Below, one piece after another: positions 16,995 to 26,277 of a DNA stretch of 64,000 bases. The stretch lies in contig NZ_AZSJ01000003.1 in NCBI RefSeq assembly GCF_000516555.1, forward strand, positions 1,284,747 to 1,348,746, given 5' to 3'. Position 1 is the stretch's first letter, and the number at the start of each line of letters is the position of its first letter. Below the pieces are notes generated by a model. It saw only the letters and a list, made by a program, of their open reading frames with translations. It did no database searches and was not told where the DNA came from. This DNA is from Afipia sp. P52-10 (lineage in GTDB: Bacteria > Pseudomonadota > Alphaproteobacteria > Rhizobiales > Xanthobacteraceae). The position numbers were made by a program, and so were the translations under genes.

Positions 16995-17071
16995 TGGCGC
17001 ACCCATCAGGATTCGAACCTGAGACCTCCACCTTCGGAGGGTGGCGCTCTATCCAGCTGAGCTATGGGTGC
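16995..17071 (-). tRNA. tRNA-Arg(CCG), complete, carried by the island
   Basis: A full 77-nt cloverleaf including encoded CCA: acceptor GCACCCA/TGGGTGC, D-arm with AGCTCAGCTGGATAGAGC, anticodon stem CCACC/GGTGG around loop CTCCGAA (anticodon CCG, reads CGG codons), T-arm with GGTTCGAATCC. Its stems differ from those of the split host gene (acceptor GCACCCG, anticodon stem TTGCC) and are self-consistent, so it is an independent gene, not a hybrid of host halves. It lies 262 bp inside the attR core, and probably supplies the function lost from the host copy. Confidence 0.97.
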
Positions 17072-17082
17072 CTATGCCGTCG

Positions 17083-17112
17083 TGCCTAGCCCGAGCGACC
17101 TCGAAGGGTCAA
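17083..17112 (-). promoter_or_regulatory. Probable promoter of the island tRNA-Arg
   Basis: On the minus strand TTGACC (17107-17112) and TAGGCA (17083-17088) are 18 bp apart, 12 bp before the tRNA, with a GC-rich discriminator typical of stable-RNA promoters. This would make the rescue tRNA independent of the host promoter. Confidence 0.45.
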
Positions 17113-17333
17113 TGGATTCGGTTGTCATCAAAACTCATGTCTCGGATCAACCTCGCAGCGTCCGCTGCCACGCTCGCCATCATATCCGAAACCATCCGAT
17201 TTTTCCCTCTAGCTTGCTTACGCGATGCTTACGCGAGAATTCTGCTTACGTCGGGATCGTCGGTGCTGCCTCTAAACTCCTGTATTTATGCGATCTTTCT
17301 AATCAACCTCAAACGCAAGCACCCTTGACATCA

Positions 17334-17723
<390 letters not shown>

Positions 17724-18279
17724 TCACGTCATCCGGGCGAGCACCGCGATGAGCCGCCGATCGGTCATCAACAACGCATGCTGTGCGCCATCGAGAACCT
17801 CGCCGACGAAGCTCAGGAATGCAGCCCCCACATGCGCGCGCTGGATCGTGTCCGGCGATACATTCAGCGCACGATGCTCCGTATCCTCAAAGCACCGCAC
17901 CTGCGGTATCGAACTCCTTCAGCGAAATCCGAATGTCCGGGCATCGCATGCGAGACCGATCCAACAGCCGCAGAAGGATTTCGTAGAACGCCGATGGCAA
18001 CCCACGGTGAGACGGCCGGTTTTCGCCGGCCTCGGCGCGCCGCGCGGCCTGCTGCAGCCGATCGCATTGTTCGATCAGCCGGTACGCTTCCGGCAGCGCC
18101 GCCTCGCCGCCCTTGGTCAGACGTACGCCACGTTTGTCACGTTCGAACAGAACGACGCCGAGCGCAGCCTCTAACGCCTGTATTTGTTTGCTGAGCGGCG
18201 GCTGCGACAGGCCGAGCCCCCGTGCTGCGCGGCCCTCTTCCGCGACGGCAATGAAGGAGCGGACATGGCGCAGTTCCAT
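17724..18279 (-). pseudogene. LysR-family regulator remnant
   Basis: From the ATG at 18279 the frame begins MELRHVRSFIAVAEEG and LSQPPLSKQIQALEAALGVV, clearly a LysR DNA-binding domain, but the helix-turn-helix is short by about four residues and the frame ends at 17887 after 130 residues, where intact members have about 300. After that stop another frame stays open to a TGA at 17724 (HVGAAFLSFVGEVLDGAQHA is part of it), which I cannot assign. It is divergent from the Bug receptor at 18462, whose regulator it probably once was. Its decay next to the island junction may be coincidental. Confidence 0.65.
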
Positions 18280-18461
18280 GGCCGAAGTCTAGCCTGCCTG
18301 CGACTGAGACGCCGACGAACGCCAGCGTCAAATGGCCCAGCGCGATTTCCCTATATGAATGCGAACGCACCGAATTGCAGCAGCCGCAGGCTCCACTAAG
18401 GTCTCCGCCGAGGCGGATAACGACCTGCAAGGAATAACGATAAGGAGCGGGGAGGCTCGCA

Positions 18462-19442
18462 ATGGTCCGGATTCGATGTCTTCAATTGGCAATCGCGGCC
18501 TTTGCGGCGGCAAGCATCATCGCAGGCCCAGCGGCCGCGCGGTATCCCGACCGGGCCGTGAAGGTCATCGTTCCGTTCGCCGCCGGGGGTCCAACCGATG
18601 TCGTCGCCCGGGTTGTTGCCGAGGGGTTGAGCGAGGAGCTGAAACAACCATTCGTGGTCGAGAACCGTCCCGGCGCAGGTGGCGCCATCGGCACCGATCT
18701 CGTCGCCAAGGCGAAGCCGGACGGCTACACACTCGGCGTGACCGGCACCGGCTCGATCACCATCATTCCGTTTCTCGATCCGAAGCTGTCTTACAATCCG
18801 AGCCGCGATCTCACGGCCGTCGCCATGCTGAGCACGCTCGACCTGTTGATCGTCGCCCGCGCCGACTATCCGCTCAACCATATGAACGAGCTTGTCGCCT
18901 TCGCGCGCACCAAGCCGGGTGAGTTGACCTACTCCACCGCCGGGGTCGGCACGCCGGCACACCTCGACATGGAAAATCTCTGGAACCTATCGCAGATCAA
19001 AGCGCTGCACGTCGCCTTCTCCGGCGACGTTCCGGCAATCAACGGCATCCTCAGCGGCGACGTCAATGTCGGATTGATCAGCGCATCGGCCTCGTCGCCG
19101 CTGGTGGCGGCGGGCAAGCTGAAGGCTCTCGCCTTCGGCGGACCTGGACGATCATCCGCCTGGCCCGACCTTGCGTCGGTCGCAGAGCAGACCGGATTGA
19201 CCGGCTACATCGCCAACTCCTGGAACGCGTTGATGGCGCCTGCCGGAACGCCGCAGACGGTGATCGACACGGTCAACGCCGCAGTCAACAAGACGCTCGC
19301 CAAGCCCGACGTCCGCAAGAAACTGGAAGCGCTTGGCCTGACGCCGTTTTCAGGCGACGCAAAGACCGCCGTCGATTACGTGGCCCGCGACACCGAGACG
19401 CGCAAACGCGTGATCGAGCTCACCGGGCTCAAGCGCGAGTAA
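18462..19442 (+). CDS. Bug/TctC-family tripartite tricarboxylate transporter receptor
   Basis: A 326-residue periplasmic binding protein. A signal peptide covers about residues 1-26 (ends GPAAA), followed by the Bug family start YPDRAVKVIVPFAAGGPTD and the later VENRPGAGGAIGTDLVAKA and PDGYTL motifs. These receptors bind organic acids and hand them to TctAB membrane partners, none of which is in this window. A CoA-transferase and a flavin reductase follow in the same direction, suggesting uptake and activation of a carboxylic acid. The divergent LysR gene is broken, so control may be lost or changed. Confidence 0.9.
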   Translation: MVRIRCLQLAIAAFAAASIIAGPAAARYPDRAVKVIVPFAAGGPTDVVARVVAEGLSEELKQPFVVENRPGAGGAIGTDLVAKAKPDGYTLGVTGTGSITIIPFLDPKLSYNPSRDLTAVAMLSTLDLLIVARADYPLNHMNELVAFARTKPGELTYSTAGVGTPAHLDMENLWNLSQIKALHVAFSGDVPAINGILSGDVNVGLISASASSPLVAAGKLKALAFGGPGRSSAWPDLASVAEQTGLTGYIANSWNALMAPAGTPQTVIDTVNAAVNKTLAKPDVRKKLEALGLTPFSGDAKTAVDYVARDTETRKRVIELTGLKRE

Positions 19443-19508
19443 CCGGCGACCGGCCGCAAGCCTGCGAATGCAGCTTAGACATTTCGTGCAATTGCGGAGA
19501 CGTTTCGC

Positions 19509-20717
19509 ATGACCAGACCCTTCGACGGAGTGCGGATCCTGGATTTCACCCAGGTTCTGGCAGGCCCTTATGCCACCTTCCAGTTCGCCCTGATGGGTGC
19601 CGATGTCGTCAAGGTCGAGCGGCGCGAAGGCGAGGACCTCCGCTACATGGACATGCGCCGCACACCACTCAGCAACGCGCTTCGCGAGCAGGGATTGATG
19701 CCGCGCTGGCAGGCAGTGAACGCGGGCAAGCGCAGCCTGACCCTCGACCTGCAGAAGCCGGAGGCCATCGCCATCGTCAAGCAACTGGCCGCGGAGGCCG
19801 ACGTGGTGGCGGAAAATTTCCGGCCGGGCGTGATGGATCGGCTCGGGATCGGCTACGCGGCTCTCTCCGCGCTCAATCCGCGCTTGATCTATTGCTCGAT
19901 CAGCGCCTTCGGCCAGACCGGTCCGGATCGCCTCGGCGCCGGCTACGACGGCAAGATCCAGGCGATGTCCGGGCTGATGGCGATGACCGGCCACGCGAGC
20001 ACCGGCCCGACCCGCGCAGGCTTTGCGGTTTGCGACGTTATCGCCGGCTCGACGGCGGCGTTTGCCATCGCCAGCGCGCTCTATCATCGGAGCCAGACCG
20101 GCAAAGGGCAGCTCATCGACGTCTCCATGCTGGAGGCAGCGATCGCTTTCCTGTCGAGCGAGGTGGCGGATTTCACGATGACCGGCGTTACGCCCGCGCT
20201 GATGGGAAATCGGGCCGTCAGCCTTGCACCGACCGCCGATCTGTTCGCGACCGGCGACGGCTACATCCTGCTCGCGGTGACTTTCGAACGGCAGGTCCGC
20301 GCGCTGATGCAGGGACTCGGCCGCGCCGACGTCCTCGACGACCCGCGCTTCGCCGATGAGATCGCGCGCGGCCGCAATGAAACGGCCTTGCGCGAGATCA
20401 TCGAAACCGCACTCGCAGCCAAGAGCGCGCGCGAATGGGAAACAATCCTCAACGAGGCAGGCGCACCATGCGCCAGCATCTGGACGCTGCAGGAGATCCT
20501 CGGCCATCCGCAAATTGCCGCGCGGCAGGCGATCCACGAGGTGCCGACCTCGAACGGTCCGGCGCGGCTGGCGGGCTTAGGCTTCAAGCTTGCGCATGGC
20601 GGCGGCGCCATCGATCGTCCGGCACCGCGGCTTGGCGAACATAACGACGAGGTGTTGGCCGCAGCAGGTTACACGGCAGACGCGCGCGACACGCTACGCA
20701 AGAATAATGTCATTTAA
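19509..20717 (+). CDS. CaiB/BaiF family (class III) CoA-transferase
   Basis: A 402-residue class III CoA-transferase, the usual length. It begins with GVRILDFTQVLAGPYAT and VVKVERREGED, contains NAGKRSLTLDLQ and ENFRPGVMDRLG, and has the catalytic-Asp region AGYDGKIQAMSG near residue 145. It moves CoA between carboxylic acids, for example formyl-, succinyl- or carnitine-type substrates, which cannot be told apart by eye. It starts 66 bp after the Bug receptor and is followed 30 bp later by a flavin reductase, so the three probably form an operon for one imported acid. Confidence 0.92.
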   Translation: MTRPFDGVRILDFTQVLAGPYATFQFALMGADVVKVERREGEDLRYMDMRRTPLSNALREQGLMPRWQAVNAGKRSLTLDLQKPEAIAIVKQLAAEADVVAENFRPGVMDRLGIGYAALSALNPRLIYCSISAFGQTGPDRLGAGYDGKIQAMSGLMAMTGHASTGPTRAGFAVCDVIAGSTAAFAIASALYHRSQTGKGQLIDVSMLEAAIAFLSSEVADFTMTGVTPALMGNRAVSLAPTADLFATGDGYILLAVTFERQVRALMQGLGRADVLDDPRFADEIARGRNETALREIIETALAAKSAREWETILNEAGAPCASIWTLQEILGHPQIAARQAIHEVPTSNGPARLAGLGFKLAHGGGAIDRPAPRLGEHNDEVLAAAGYTADARDTLRKNNVI

Positions 20718-20747
20718 AGCTCTCCAGCCTGGGTGAGCTTGAGCGCC

Positions 20748-21356
20748 ATGGAAATCGATGCAGCCACCCTCAATCGCGCGACGGCCTACAAGCTGATGAC
20801 CGGCGCGATCGTTCCCCGGCCCGTGGCCTGGGTCACCACGCAGTCGGCGGAGGGCGTCGTCAACGCGGCGCCCTACAGCGCCTACACGCTGATTTCGCCC
20901 GACCCGCCGCTGCTCGTGTTCCACAGCTCGCGCCGAAACGGCGACAAGGATTCGGCGCGCAACATCCGCGCCACCGGCGAGTTCGTCGTCAACGTGGCTA
21001 ACGAAGACCTGCTCGTGCAGATGCATCAGTGTTCGGCGAGCCTGCCGCCGGATGTGAGCGAACCCGCGACTTTCGGCATCGCCTTGAGCCCGAGCACCAC
21101 CGTCACACCGCCAAGGATCAAGGCATCACCGATCTGCTTCGAGTGCAAACAGGTGCAGATGTTCGATGTCGGCAACGAGCCGCACACGGTCATCATCGGT
21201 CAGATCGTCCATTTCTATGTCGCCGATCGTCTCTATCGCGACGGCCGCATCGACCAGGCGCAGCTGCGGCCCGTCGCACGGGTCGGCGGGCCGACCTACG
21301 CACGGCTTGGCGAGCTGATCCATCTGCCGCCGCCGCAGGGCTACCGAAGCGACTGA
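20748..21356 (+). CDS. Flavin reductase family protein (FMN-binding split barrel)
   Basis: A 202-residue protein of the flavin reductase-like / split-barrel family. Near the N-terminus, TGAIVPRPVAWVTTQS and NAAPYSAYTLISPDPPLL are typical FMN-binding segments, and NIRATGEFVVNV follows. It binds FMN and may act as a reductase or an oxygenase partner. The ATG at 20748 is preferred to an in-frame GTG at 20733. Position suggests co-transcription with the CoA-transferase. The substrate is unknown. Confidence 0.85.
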   Translation: MEIDAATLNRATAYKLMTGAIVPRPVAWVTTQSAEGVVNAAPYSAYTLISPDPPLLVFHSSRRNGDKDSARNIRATGEFVVNVANEDLLVQMHQCSASLPPDVSEPATFGIALSPSTTVTPPRIKASPICFECKQVQMFDVGNEPHTVIIGQIVHFYVADRLYRDGRIDQAQLRPVARVGGPTYARLGELIHLPPPQGYRSD

Positions 21357-21586
21357 TAGAGCCTCAAACCGACCGCGCCTTCGACAAGGTGCCGCGCCGG
21401 AGCCCCTTTTCCGGCTAACCTCTTAAAACCGCTTCAAATTTTAGCCCAACAGGCCACTGGCTGCCAACCGCGTCGTAACCCTGTCATCCTGGGCAGCGAT
21501 AATGCTCTGGAAAATAGTCTCAACCTCTGATAGAAAATCAGTCAATACATACAACCCGATAAGCGGATCATCGTAACGGGTCGGAA

Positions 21587-22285
21587 ATGCGTACGTCTGC
21601 GTATCTCGCTGCCGTCGTTTTCATTGGCGCCTGTATCAGCGCGCCATCTGCCTTTGCTCAAGACCTCTTCGACCTGTTCGGGTCATCCAGCAACGATCCG
21701 ATCCAGCAGGCTGCTCCACCGCCGACCCACCTTAGGGTGACCAAATCGTTCCGGAAAAAGCCCCGGCCCGCGCCTGCGAAAGTCGCGAAGGCAAGCCGGC
21801 TGTTTTGCGTTCGCACCTGCGACGGCCGCTATTATCCGATCGCTGCCGGCGGCGAAGCGACCTGCCAAAGCATCTGTCCGAACGCCGAGACATCGGTCTT
21901 CAAAGGCTCCAGCATCGAAACGGCGGTGAACAAGGACGGCAGGTCCTATGCAAGACTGCCAAATGCCCTTCGCTTCCGTAACGAAATGGTGCCGCAATGC
22001 TCGTGCCTGGCATCGAGCACGACCGGCCTGTCCTATGTCAACATCGATAACGATCCCACCATCCGCAGTGGCGATATCGTCGCCAACGCCAACGGCCTGA
22101 TGGTCGCAAGCAAGGCGCGACGGAGCCGCATCACATTCCGCCCGATCTCCAGATCGCGGATCAAGGCCGAGCGCCTGCCGGCCGTGTCGGCCGTCCCGGT
22201 CGTCCTCAACAGCGAGGCGGGGACGTCGTCTTCTGCCACCTTCGCGAGCGAGACATCCGCGACCGCCGTGCCGGTTGCGCATTAG
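21587..22285 (+). CDS. DUF2865 domain secreted protein
   Basis: A 232-residue protein with a signal peptide (residues 1-24, ending SAFA) and a Cys-containing DUF2865 core: FCVRTCDGRYYPI at about 73-85, then CQSICPNAET and PQCSC. The conserved cysteines probably form disulphides in the periplasm. The family is widespread in rhizobia and has no known function. The C-terminal 60 residues are Ser/Ala/Arg-rich and low in complexity. It stands alone between non-coding gaps of 230 and 150 bp. Confidence 0.85.
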   Translation: MRTSAYLAAVVFIGACISAPSAFAQDLFDLFGSSSNDPIQQAAPPPTHLRVTKSFRKKPRPAPAKVAKASRLFCVRTCDGRYYPIAAGGEATCQSICPNAETSVFKGSSIETAVNKDGRSYARLPNALRFRNEMVPQCSCLASSTTGLSYVNIDNDPTIRSGDIVANANGLMVASKARRSRITFRPISRSRIKAERLPAVSAVPVVLNSEAGTSSSATFASETSATAVPVAH

Positions 22286-22435
22286 CTGAGCGCGCGCCCC
22301 CGACAATCGACGTTCGGATTGGCCCTGCGGCCGAACCCGTTCGAACGGTGCGTCACGCCTGATCCGCGCGCCCAGCTAAGTCCGGTCCCGCAAAATTAAA
22401 GCCAACTCTGCCCACTACGCCGTCATGAAGCGTCC

Positions 22436-23209
22436 TCAGCGCCCACGTTGCACGTCGTCAACGCGAACACAGGTTCCGGACACGAAGTCCGACGAGGGCG
22501 AGACCAGAAACAACAGCGTGCTGTCGAGCTGCGCCGGATCGCCGATGCGGGGGCGGGGAAAAGCCTTGGTGATATCGCCCTTGCGCTGGAGCATGCCATC
22601 CATCATCTCCGACATGAAAGCGCCCGGCGCGATCGCGTTGACGTTGATGTTGAACTGTGCCCACTCGACCGCAAGCGCCTCGGTCATGCGCACGATCGCC
22701 GCCTTGCTGATCGAATAGAGCGCGGCGCCATTGCCGCTGTAGTTGTAGGCGGCGGACGAGGCGATATTGACCATGCGGCCGGGAAGCTTGGCAGCCATCA
22801 GGCGCCGCGCGACCTCGCACGACAGGATGTACGGTCCGCGCAGATTGGTATCGAGTACGCGGTCGATGAGATCGACCGACATCTTGGTGGCGCGCTGCGC
22901 ATCCGGAATGCCGGCGTTGTTGACCAGGATCGTAACAGTGCCGAGCCTCTGCTCGACCTGACCGACCACACCGATCAACTGATCCGCATCGGTGACATCG
23001 AGCTGCACCGGCAGGGCCTCGCCGCCCTCTGCCTTGATCTCCGCCGCCAGCTCCTCCAGCTTCTCGAGCCGCCGCGCGGTGATCGCGACCTTGGCGCCCG
23101 CCTTCGCCAAGGTCTTGGCAAAGCGCCGTCCCAGTCCGGCGGACGCTCCGGTGACGAGGGCGGTCTGACCCTTGAGATCGATCGAGAAGTTCGGCAGCGG
23201 AAATGACAT
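22436..23209 (-). CDS. SDR family NAD(P)-dependent oxidoreductase
   Basis: A 257-residue short-chain dehydrogenase. It has the nucleotide-binding motif TGASAGLGR (about 20-28), NNAG near 100, catalytic Ser in NIASSAAY and the YxxxK pair in YSISKAA. The start at 23209 (MSFPLPNFSIDLKG) fits the family; an upstream in-frame ATG at 23272 adds an unrelated stretch. The protein resembles 3-oxoacyl reductases and other alcohol dehydrogenases, and the substrate cannot be told. A VOC gene lies upstream in the same direction, about 105 bp away. Confidence 0.92.
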   Translation of the reverse strand: MSFPLPNFSIDLKGQTALVTGASAGLGRRFAKTLAKAGAKVAITARRLEKLEELAAEIKAEGGEALPVQLDVTDADQLIGVVGQVEQRLGTVTILVNNAGIPDAQRATKMSVDLIDRVLDTNLRGPYILSCEVARRLMAAKLPGRMVNIASSAAYNYSGNGAALYSISKAAIVRMTEALAVEWAQFNINVNAIAPGAFMSEMMDGMLQRKGDITKAFPRPRIGDPAQLDSTLLFLVSPSSDFVSGTCVRVDDVQRGR

Positions 23210-23315
23210 GACGAAGAAGCCTGGTGCTGTTTGTTGAGATACCGGAAGTGCAGTCATGAGCGCATGCGGCAACGCGCGGGGCGCTCCCCACCGTTGCCGC
23301 AGCAGCGTGAAAATG

Positions 23316-23711
23316 TCAGCGCTGGACCAGTTGGGTCAACACACCGCCGGTCATCGACGGATGCACGAAGACCTGTCCCTTGACCGGGTTGCCGGGCCCG
23401 GGATCGCCGACCAGGCGAATGCCCTTTTCGCGCAATTCGGCAATGGTCTTCTCAAGATCGTCGACCTTCATGGCGATCAGGTGCACACCTTCGCCGAGGT
23501 CGTTCAACCGCTTGGCGATCGGCCCTTTGTCACCCAGGTTCGAGACCAGTTCCATGTAGGAATCGGGGAAACGGAAGAACGCCATTTTCATCCCCGCGGC
23601 CTCGTTGTCGCGGCGCTCGCTGACATCCATGCCGTAGATGGTCTTGTAGCGATCCACGGCTGCGTCCAGATCCTTGACGGCTACCACGATATGATCGACG
23701 CCTTTGAACAT
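23316..23711 (-). CDS. VOC/glyoxalase-fold protein
   Basis: A 131-residue vicinal oxygen chelate protein with the two beta-alpha-beta-beta-beta repeats: GVDHIVVAVKDLDAAVDRY at the start, MELVSNLGDKGPIAK in the middle and HLIAMKVDDLEKT opening the second repeat. His7, a central Glu and a second His are candidate metal ligands. The layout resembles methylmalonyl-CoA epimerase, but glyoxalase or dioxygenase roles are possible. The start at 23711 has GGGGAGGAG just upstream. Confidence 0.85.
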   Translation of the reverse strand: MFKGVDHIVVAVKDLDAAVDRYKTIYGMDVSERRDNEAAGMKMAFFRFPDSYMELVSNLGDKGPIAKRLNDLGEGVHLIAMKVDDLEKTIAELREKGIRLVGDPGPGNPVKGQVFVHPSMTGGVLTQLVQR

Positions 23712-24016
23712 GTGTCTCCTCCCCTTGTTCTGGTTGATCGACCGTAGCAAGCGGACCGGCATCGCGACAATCGCCGAAAGCACCGTCTGCAACGTCAACG
23801 CTGCATGCAAGGTCCACGCAAACCGCACATGTATTGGTGAGCGAACAGCCGCGACGATAGACGCGTATCGGTCTTGTCATCTCCGTTTTGAACAGCGCCG
23901 CGCCGTCTCCGTTAACCATCGAGCCGGCGCGTCAGGTTTGCGTGCCGCACTGTTCGCTTGCCTCGTGGCGGAACGAGGATTACGCTCCCAACAGCCATTG
24001 CAACGGAGCAGCCGCC

Positions 24017-24604
24017 ATGACCAGCGCGCCTGACACGTCGATCGCTCCTCCCGCCAGCACTGACCTGACGCCCCTGCGCAGCAAATGGGGCTGGATCGTC
24101 GCACTCGGCATCGTCTACGCGATCGCTGGCTTGATCGCGCTGGGAAGCGTCGCGACGGCAACACTCGCCAGCGTATTCGTCGTCGGCATCATGATGATCG
24201 TTGCCGGCGTCGCTGAGGTGTTCAACGCTTTCCAGATCAAAACCTGGGGTCGATTCCTGCTTTGGGTTCTGATCGGGCTTCTCTACATCGTCGGCGGCTT
24301 CGTCACGTTTCAGAACCCGATCCTCGCCGCCGTACTGTTGACGCTGATCCTAGGCGCGACGCTGGTCGCTTCCGGCGTGATGCGGATCGTGCTCGCGTTC
24401 AGCGTCAAGGGCGAAGCCGCGTGGGGATGGATTCTGCTGTCCGGCATTATCACACTGCTGCTGGGTGTGCTGATCCTGTTGCGATGGCCGATCTCCAGCA
24501 TCTACATCCTTGGCATGTTTCTCGGCATCGATCTGATCTTCGCCGGCGCCGGCTGGATTGGATTGGGGCTCGGCCTGCGGCGACAGCAACCGAAGACAGC
24601 CTAG
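24017..24604 (+). CDS. HdeD family (DUF308) membrane protein
   Basis: A 195-residue inner-membrane protein with about six hydrophobic helices from residue 25 to 185, in the paired pattern of DUF308/HdeD (for example ALGIVYAIAGLIALGS and LWVLIGLLYIVGGF). HdeD is linked to acid resistance in enteric bacteria; in alphaproteobacteria the role is not established. Its stop overlaps the end of the convergent methyltransferase gene by four bases. Confidence 0.88.
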   Translation: MTSAPDTSIAPPASTDLTPLRSKWGWIVALGIVYAIAGLIALGSVATATLASVFVVGIMMIVAGVAEVFNAFQIKTWGRFLLWVLIGLLYIVGGFVTFQNPILAAVLLTLILGATLVASGVMRIVLAFSVKGEAAWGWILLSGIITLLLGVLILLRWPISSIYILGMFLGIDLIFAGAGWIGLGLGLRRQQPKTA

Positions 24605-25614
24605 ACCGACACGCACTCCAACGCGACGATGTCGATCGGGGTGGGGAACGCGCGCCGGAGCTTTAGGCCCGCGGCAGCGAACAACTGCGCGAACTCGGCC
24701 TGCGTCCGCTCGCGACCACCGGCCGTCAATGCAAGCATGTTCATATCCATGAAGCGAGCAAAGTGCGATCCGCCATGTTCGGGTACAACGTGCTCGATCA
24801 CCAGCACGCGTCCGTCAGCGGCCATCGCCCGCGCACAGTTCTGCAGAATACGGATGCACTCGGCATCCGGCCAATCATGCAGCACGAATTTGAGCGCGTA
24901 GAGATCGCCGTCCGACGGCACAGCCTCGAAGAAGTCACCACCGACCATCCGACACCGATCGGCAACGCCTGCCTGGTCCAGCAGCGAACCGGCGCTGACG
25001 ATGACCTCCGGCAGATCGAACAGCGTGCCGCGAAGCGACGCATTGGCCCGCAATACGCCTGCGACCAGGGCACCGCGCCCACCGCCGACATCGACGAACG
25101 CGCGAACGTCAGCGAAGCTGATGGCTGAAAGGATGGCTTCGACCGAAGTCGCGGTCTGATCGGCCATGAAGCGGTTGAATGTGGCCGCAGCGCCTGGATC
25201 GCTCTTGACGACATCGAACAGCGTCCTGCCCGAAGCCGCCTGCAACGCCGACCGTCCGGTCCGCACGCTGTCGAGAAAGCCGCTCCAGGCAGTCCAGTTC
25301 AGCGCGCTGCCGACAAAGCTCGCGCGCGGCCGCAGCGATCCGGGGATGTCGGCCTTCAGCCATTGCGAGCGCTCGTTGAGGGCGAACACGTCCCCCTCGT
25401 GTTGCTCGAAGACACCTTCGCTCGCCAGAAAGCGCATCACCCGCCGCAAGACGCTCAAGTCGGCTCCGCTCGCCTGAGCCAATTCGGCGACGCTACGCGG
25501 TCCCGCCGACAGAAGGTCGGCGACACCAAGCTCGGCTATGGCTGACGTGGCCGCCGATACCGAGAACCCGCAAATCAGTTGCCGCATTTCGGAGAAGCCG
25601 GCCATGCGCTGCAT
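24601..25614 (-). CDS. SAM-dependent O-methyltransferase (plant/COMT-like)
   Basis: A 337-residue methyltransferase with an N-terminal dimerisation winged helix (about 10-85) and a C-terminal Rossmann domain: FVDVGGGRGALVAGVL binds SAM, FVLHDWPDAECIRIL includes the catalytic-His region, and VLVIEHVVPE is the usual later strand. This O-methyltransferase family 2 acts on phenolic or polyketide-like hydroxyls. The ATG at 25614 starts the conserved domain; longer in-frame starts exist upstream. It stands alone, with no biosynthetic cluster beside it. Confidence 0.88.
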   Translation of the reverse strand: MQRMAGFSEMRQLICGFSVSAATSAIAELGVADLLSAGPRSVAELAQASGADLSVLRRVMRFLASEGVFEQHEGDVFALNERSQWLKADIPGSLRPRASFVGSALNWTAWSGFLDSVRTGRSALQAASGRTLFDVVKSDPGAAATFNRFMADQTATSVEAILSAISFADVRAFVDVGGGRGALVAGVLRANASLRGTLFDLPEVIVSAGSLLDQAGVADRCRMVGGDFFEAVPSDGDLYALKFVLHDWPDAECIRILQNCARAMAADGRVLVIEHVVPEHGGSHFARFMDMNMLALTAGGRERTQAEFAQLFAAAGLKLRRAFPTPIDIVALECVSV

Positions 25615-25811
25615 CGTCCCGCTCCATTCAATGCCAGGATGGATACAGCCTATCATAGGATCGGATATGGTATCGACGCGCCCGCAGCGCCGACCGCATC
25701 TGGCGAACCTCATTGCCGACACGATGTCGGATAGACTCGCAACGAACAGCCAAGACGGGTGGCTAGACAAGACGGACCATGAGACGAGCCGGATCGCTCA
25801 CAGGACATGCG

Positions 25812-26090
25812 ATGACATTCACCTTAACCCCAAGCCGACGTACCGGCCTGTTGCTATCCCTCGCCGCCATGCTGATCCCGCCCGCAGCGGCGCAAGCGCA
25901 GCAGACCAAGGAGCGCGCCGTACGCAAACCGGTAGAAACACGTACCGCGCGGCCCGCCGAGCGACCGAGCGGCATGAAGCCATGTCCTGAATATGGCGCC
26001 GGTTTCTACAAGCTCGAAGGCTCCGATACCTGCGTACGGATCGGCGGCGGCATCGGCATCGATGTCGGCGGCGCGAGCACCTGGCGCTAA
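25812..26090 (+). CDS. Small secreted protein with a porin-like N-terminal motif
   Basis: A 92-residue protein. Residues 1-29 are a signal peptide ending AAAQAQ, followed by a Lys/Arg/Pro-rich linker and CPEYGAGFYKLEGSDTCVRI, which closely resembles the first segment of rhizobial porins (CPEYG...GTDTC.RIGG). The protein stops about 14 residues after that segment, while porins run on for 300-500 residues as a beta barrel. It may be a stand-alone small periplasmic protein, or the relic of a truncated porin. The ATG at 25812 gives the best signal peptide. Confidence 0.65.
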   Translation: MTFTLTPSRRTGLLLSLAAMLIPPAAAQAQQTKERAVRKPVETRTARPAERPSGMKPCPEYGAGFYKLEGSDTCVRIGGGIGIDVGGASTWR

Positions 26091-26277
26091 ACCGCACGGC
26101 CGTTTCACCCTAACCAACCTCTTCACCTGCATTGGCCCATTCGGGCGTCGGGCTTGCTCTCGCCGCGCGAACCATCCAGTGTGATATCGCGTTCTGCTTA
26201 GCGGGCCATCGTTCCGCACAACAGAACAAAGAAGCGCTGCCGGAGAACAGCGCCTGTGAGAGAGGATCTTCATCGCC

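Noticed and set aside
19350-20537. A 395-codon frame antisense to the CoA-transferase
   Set aside because: Codon-phase shadow of a clear CaiB/BaiF gene.
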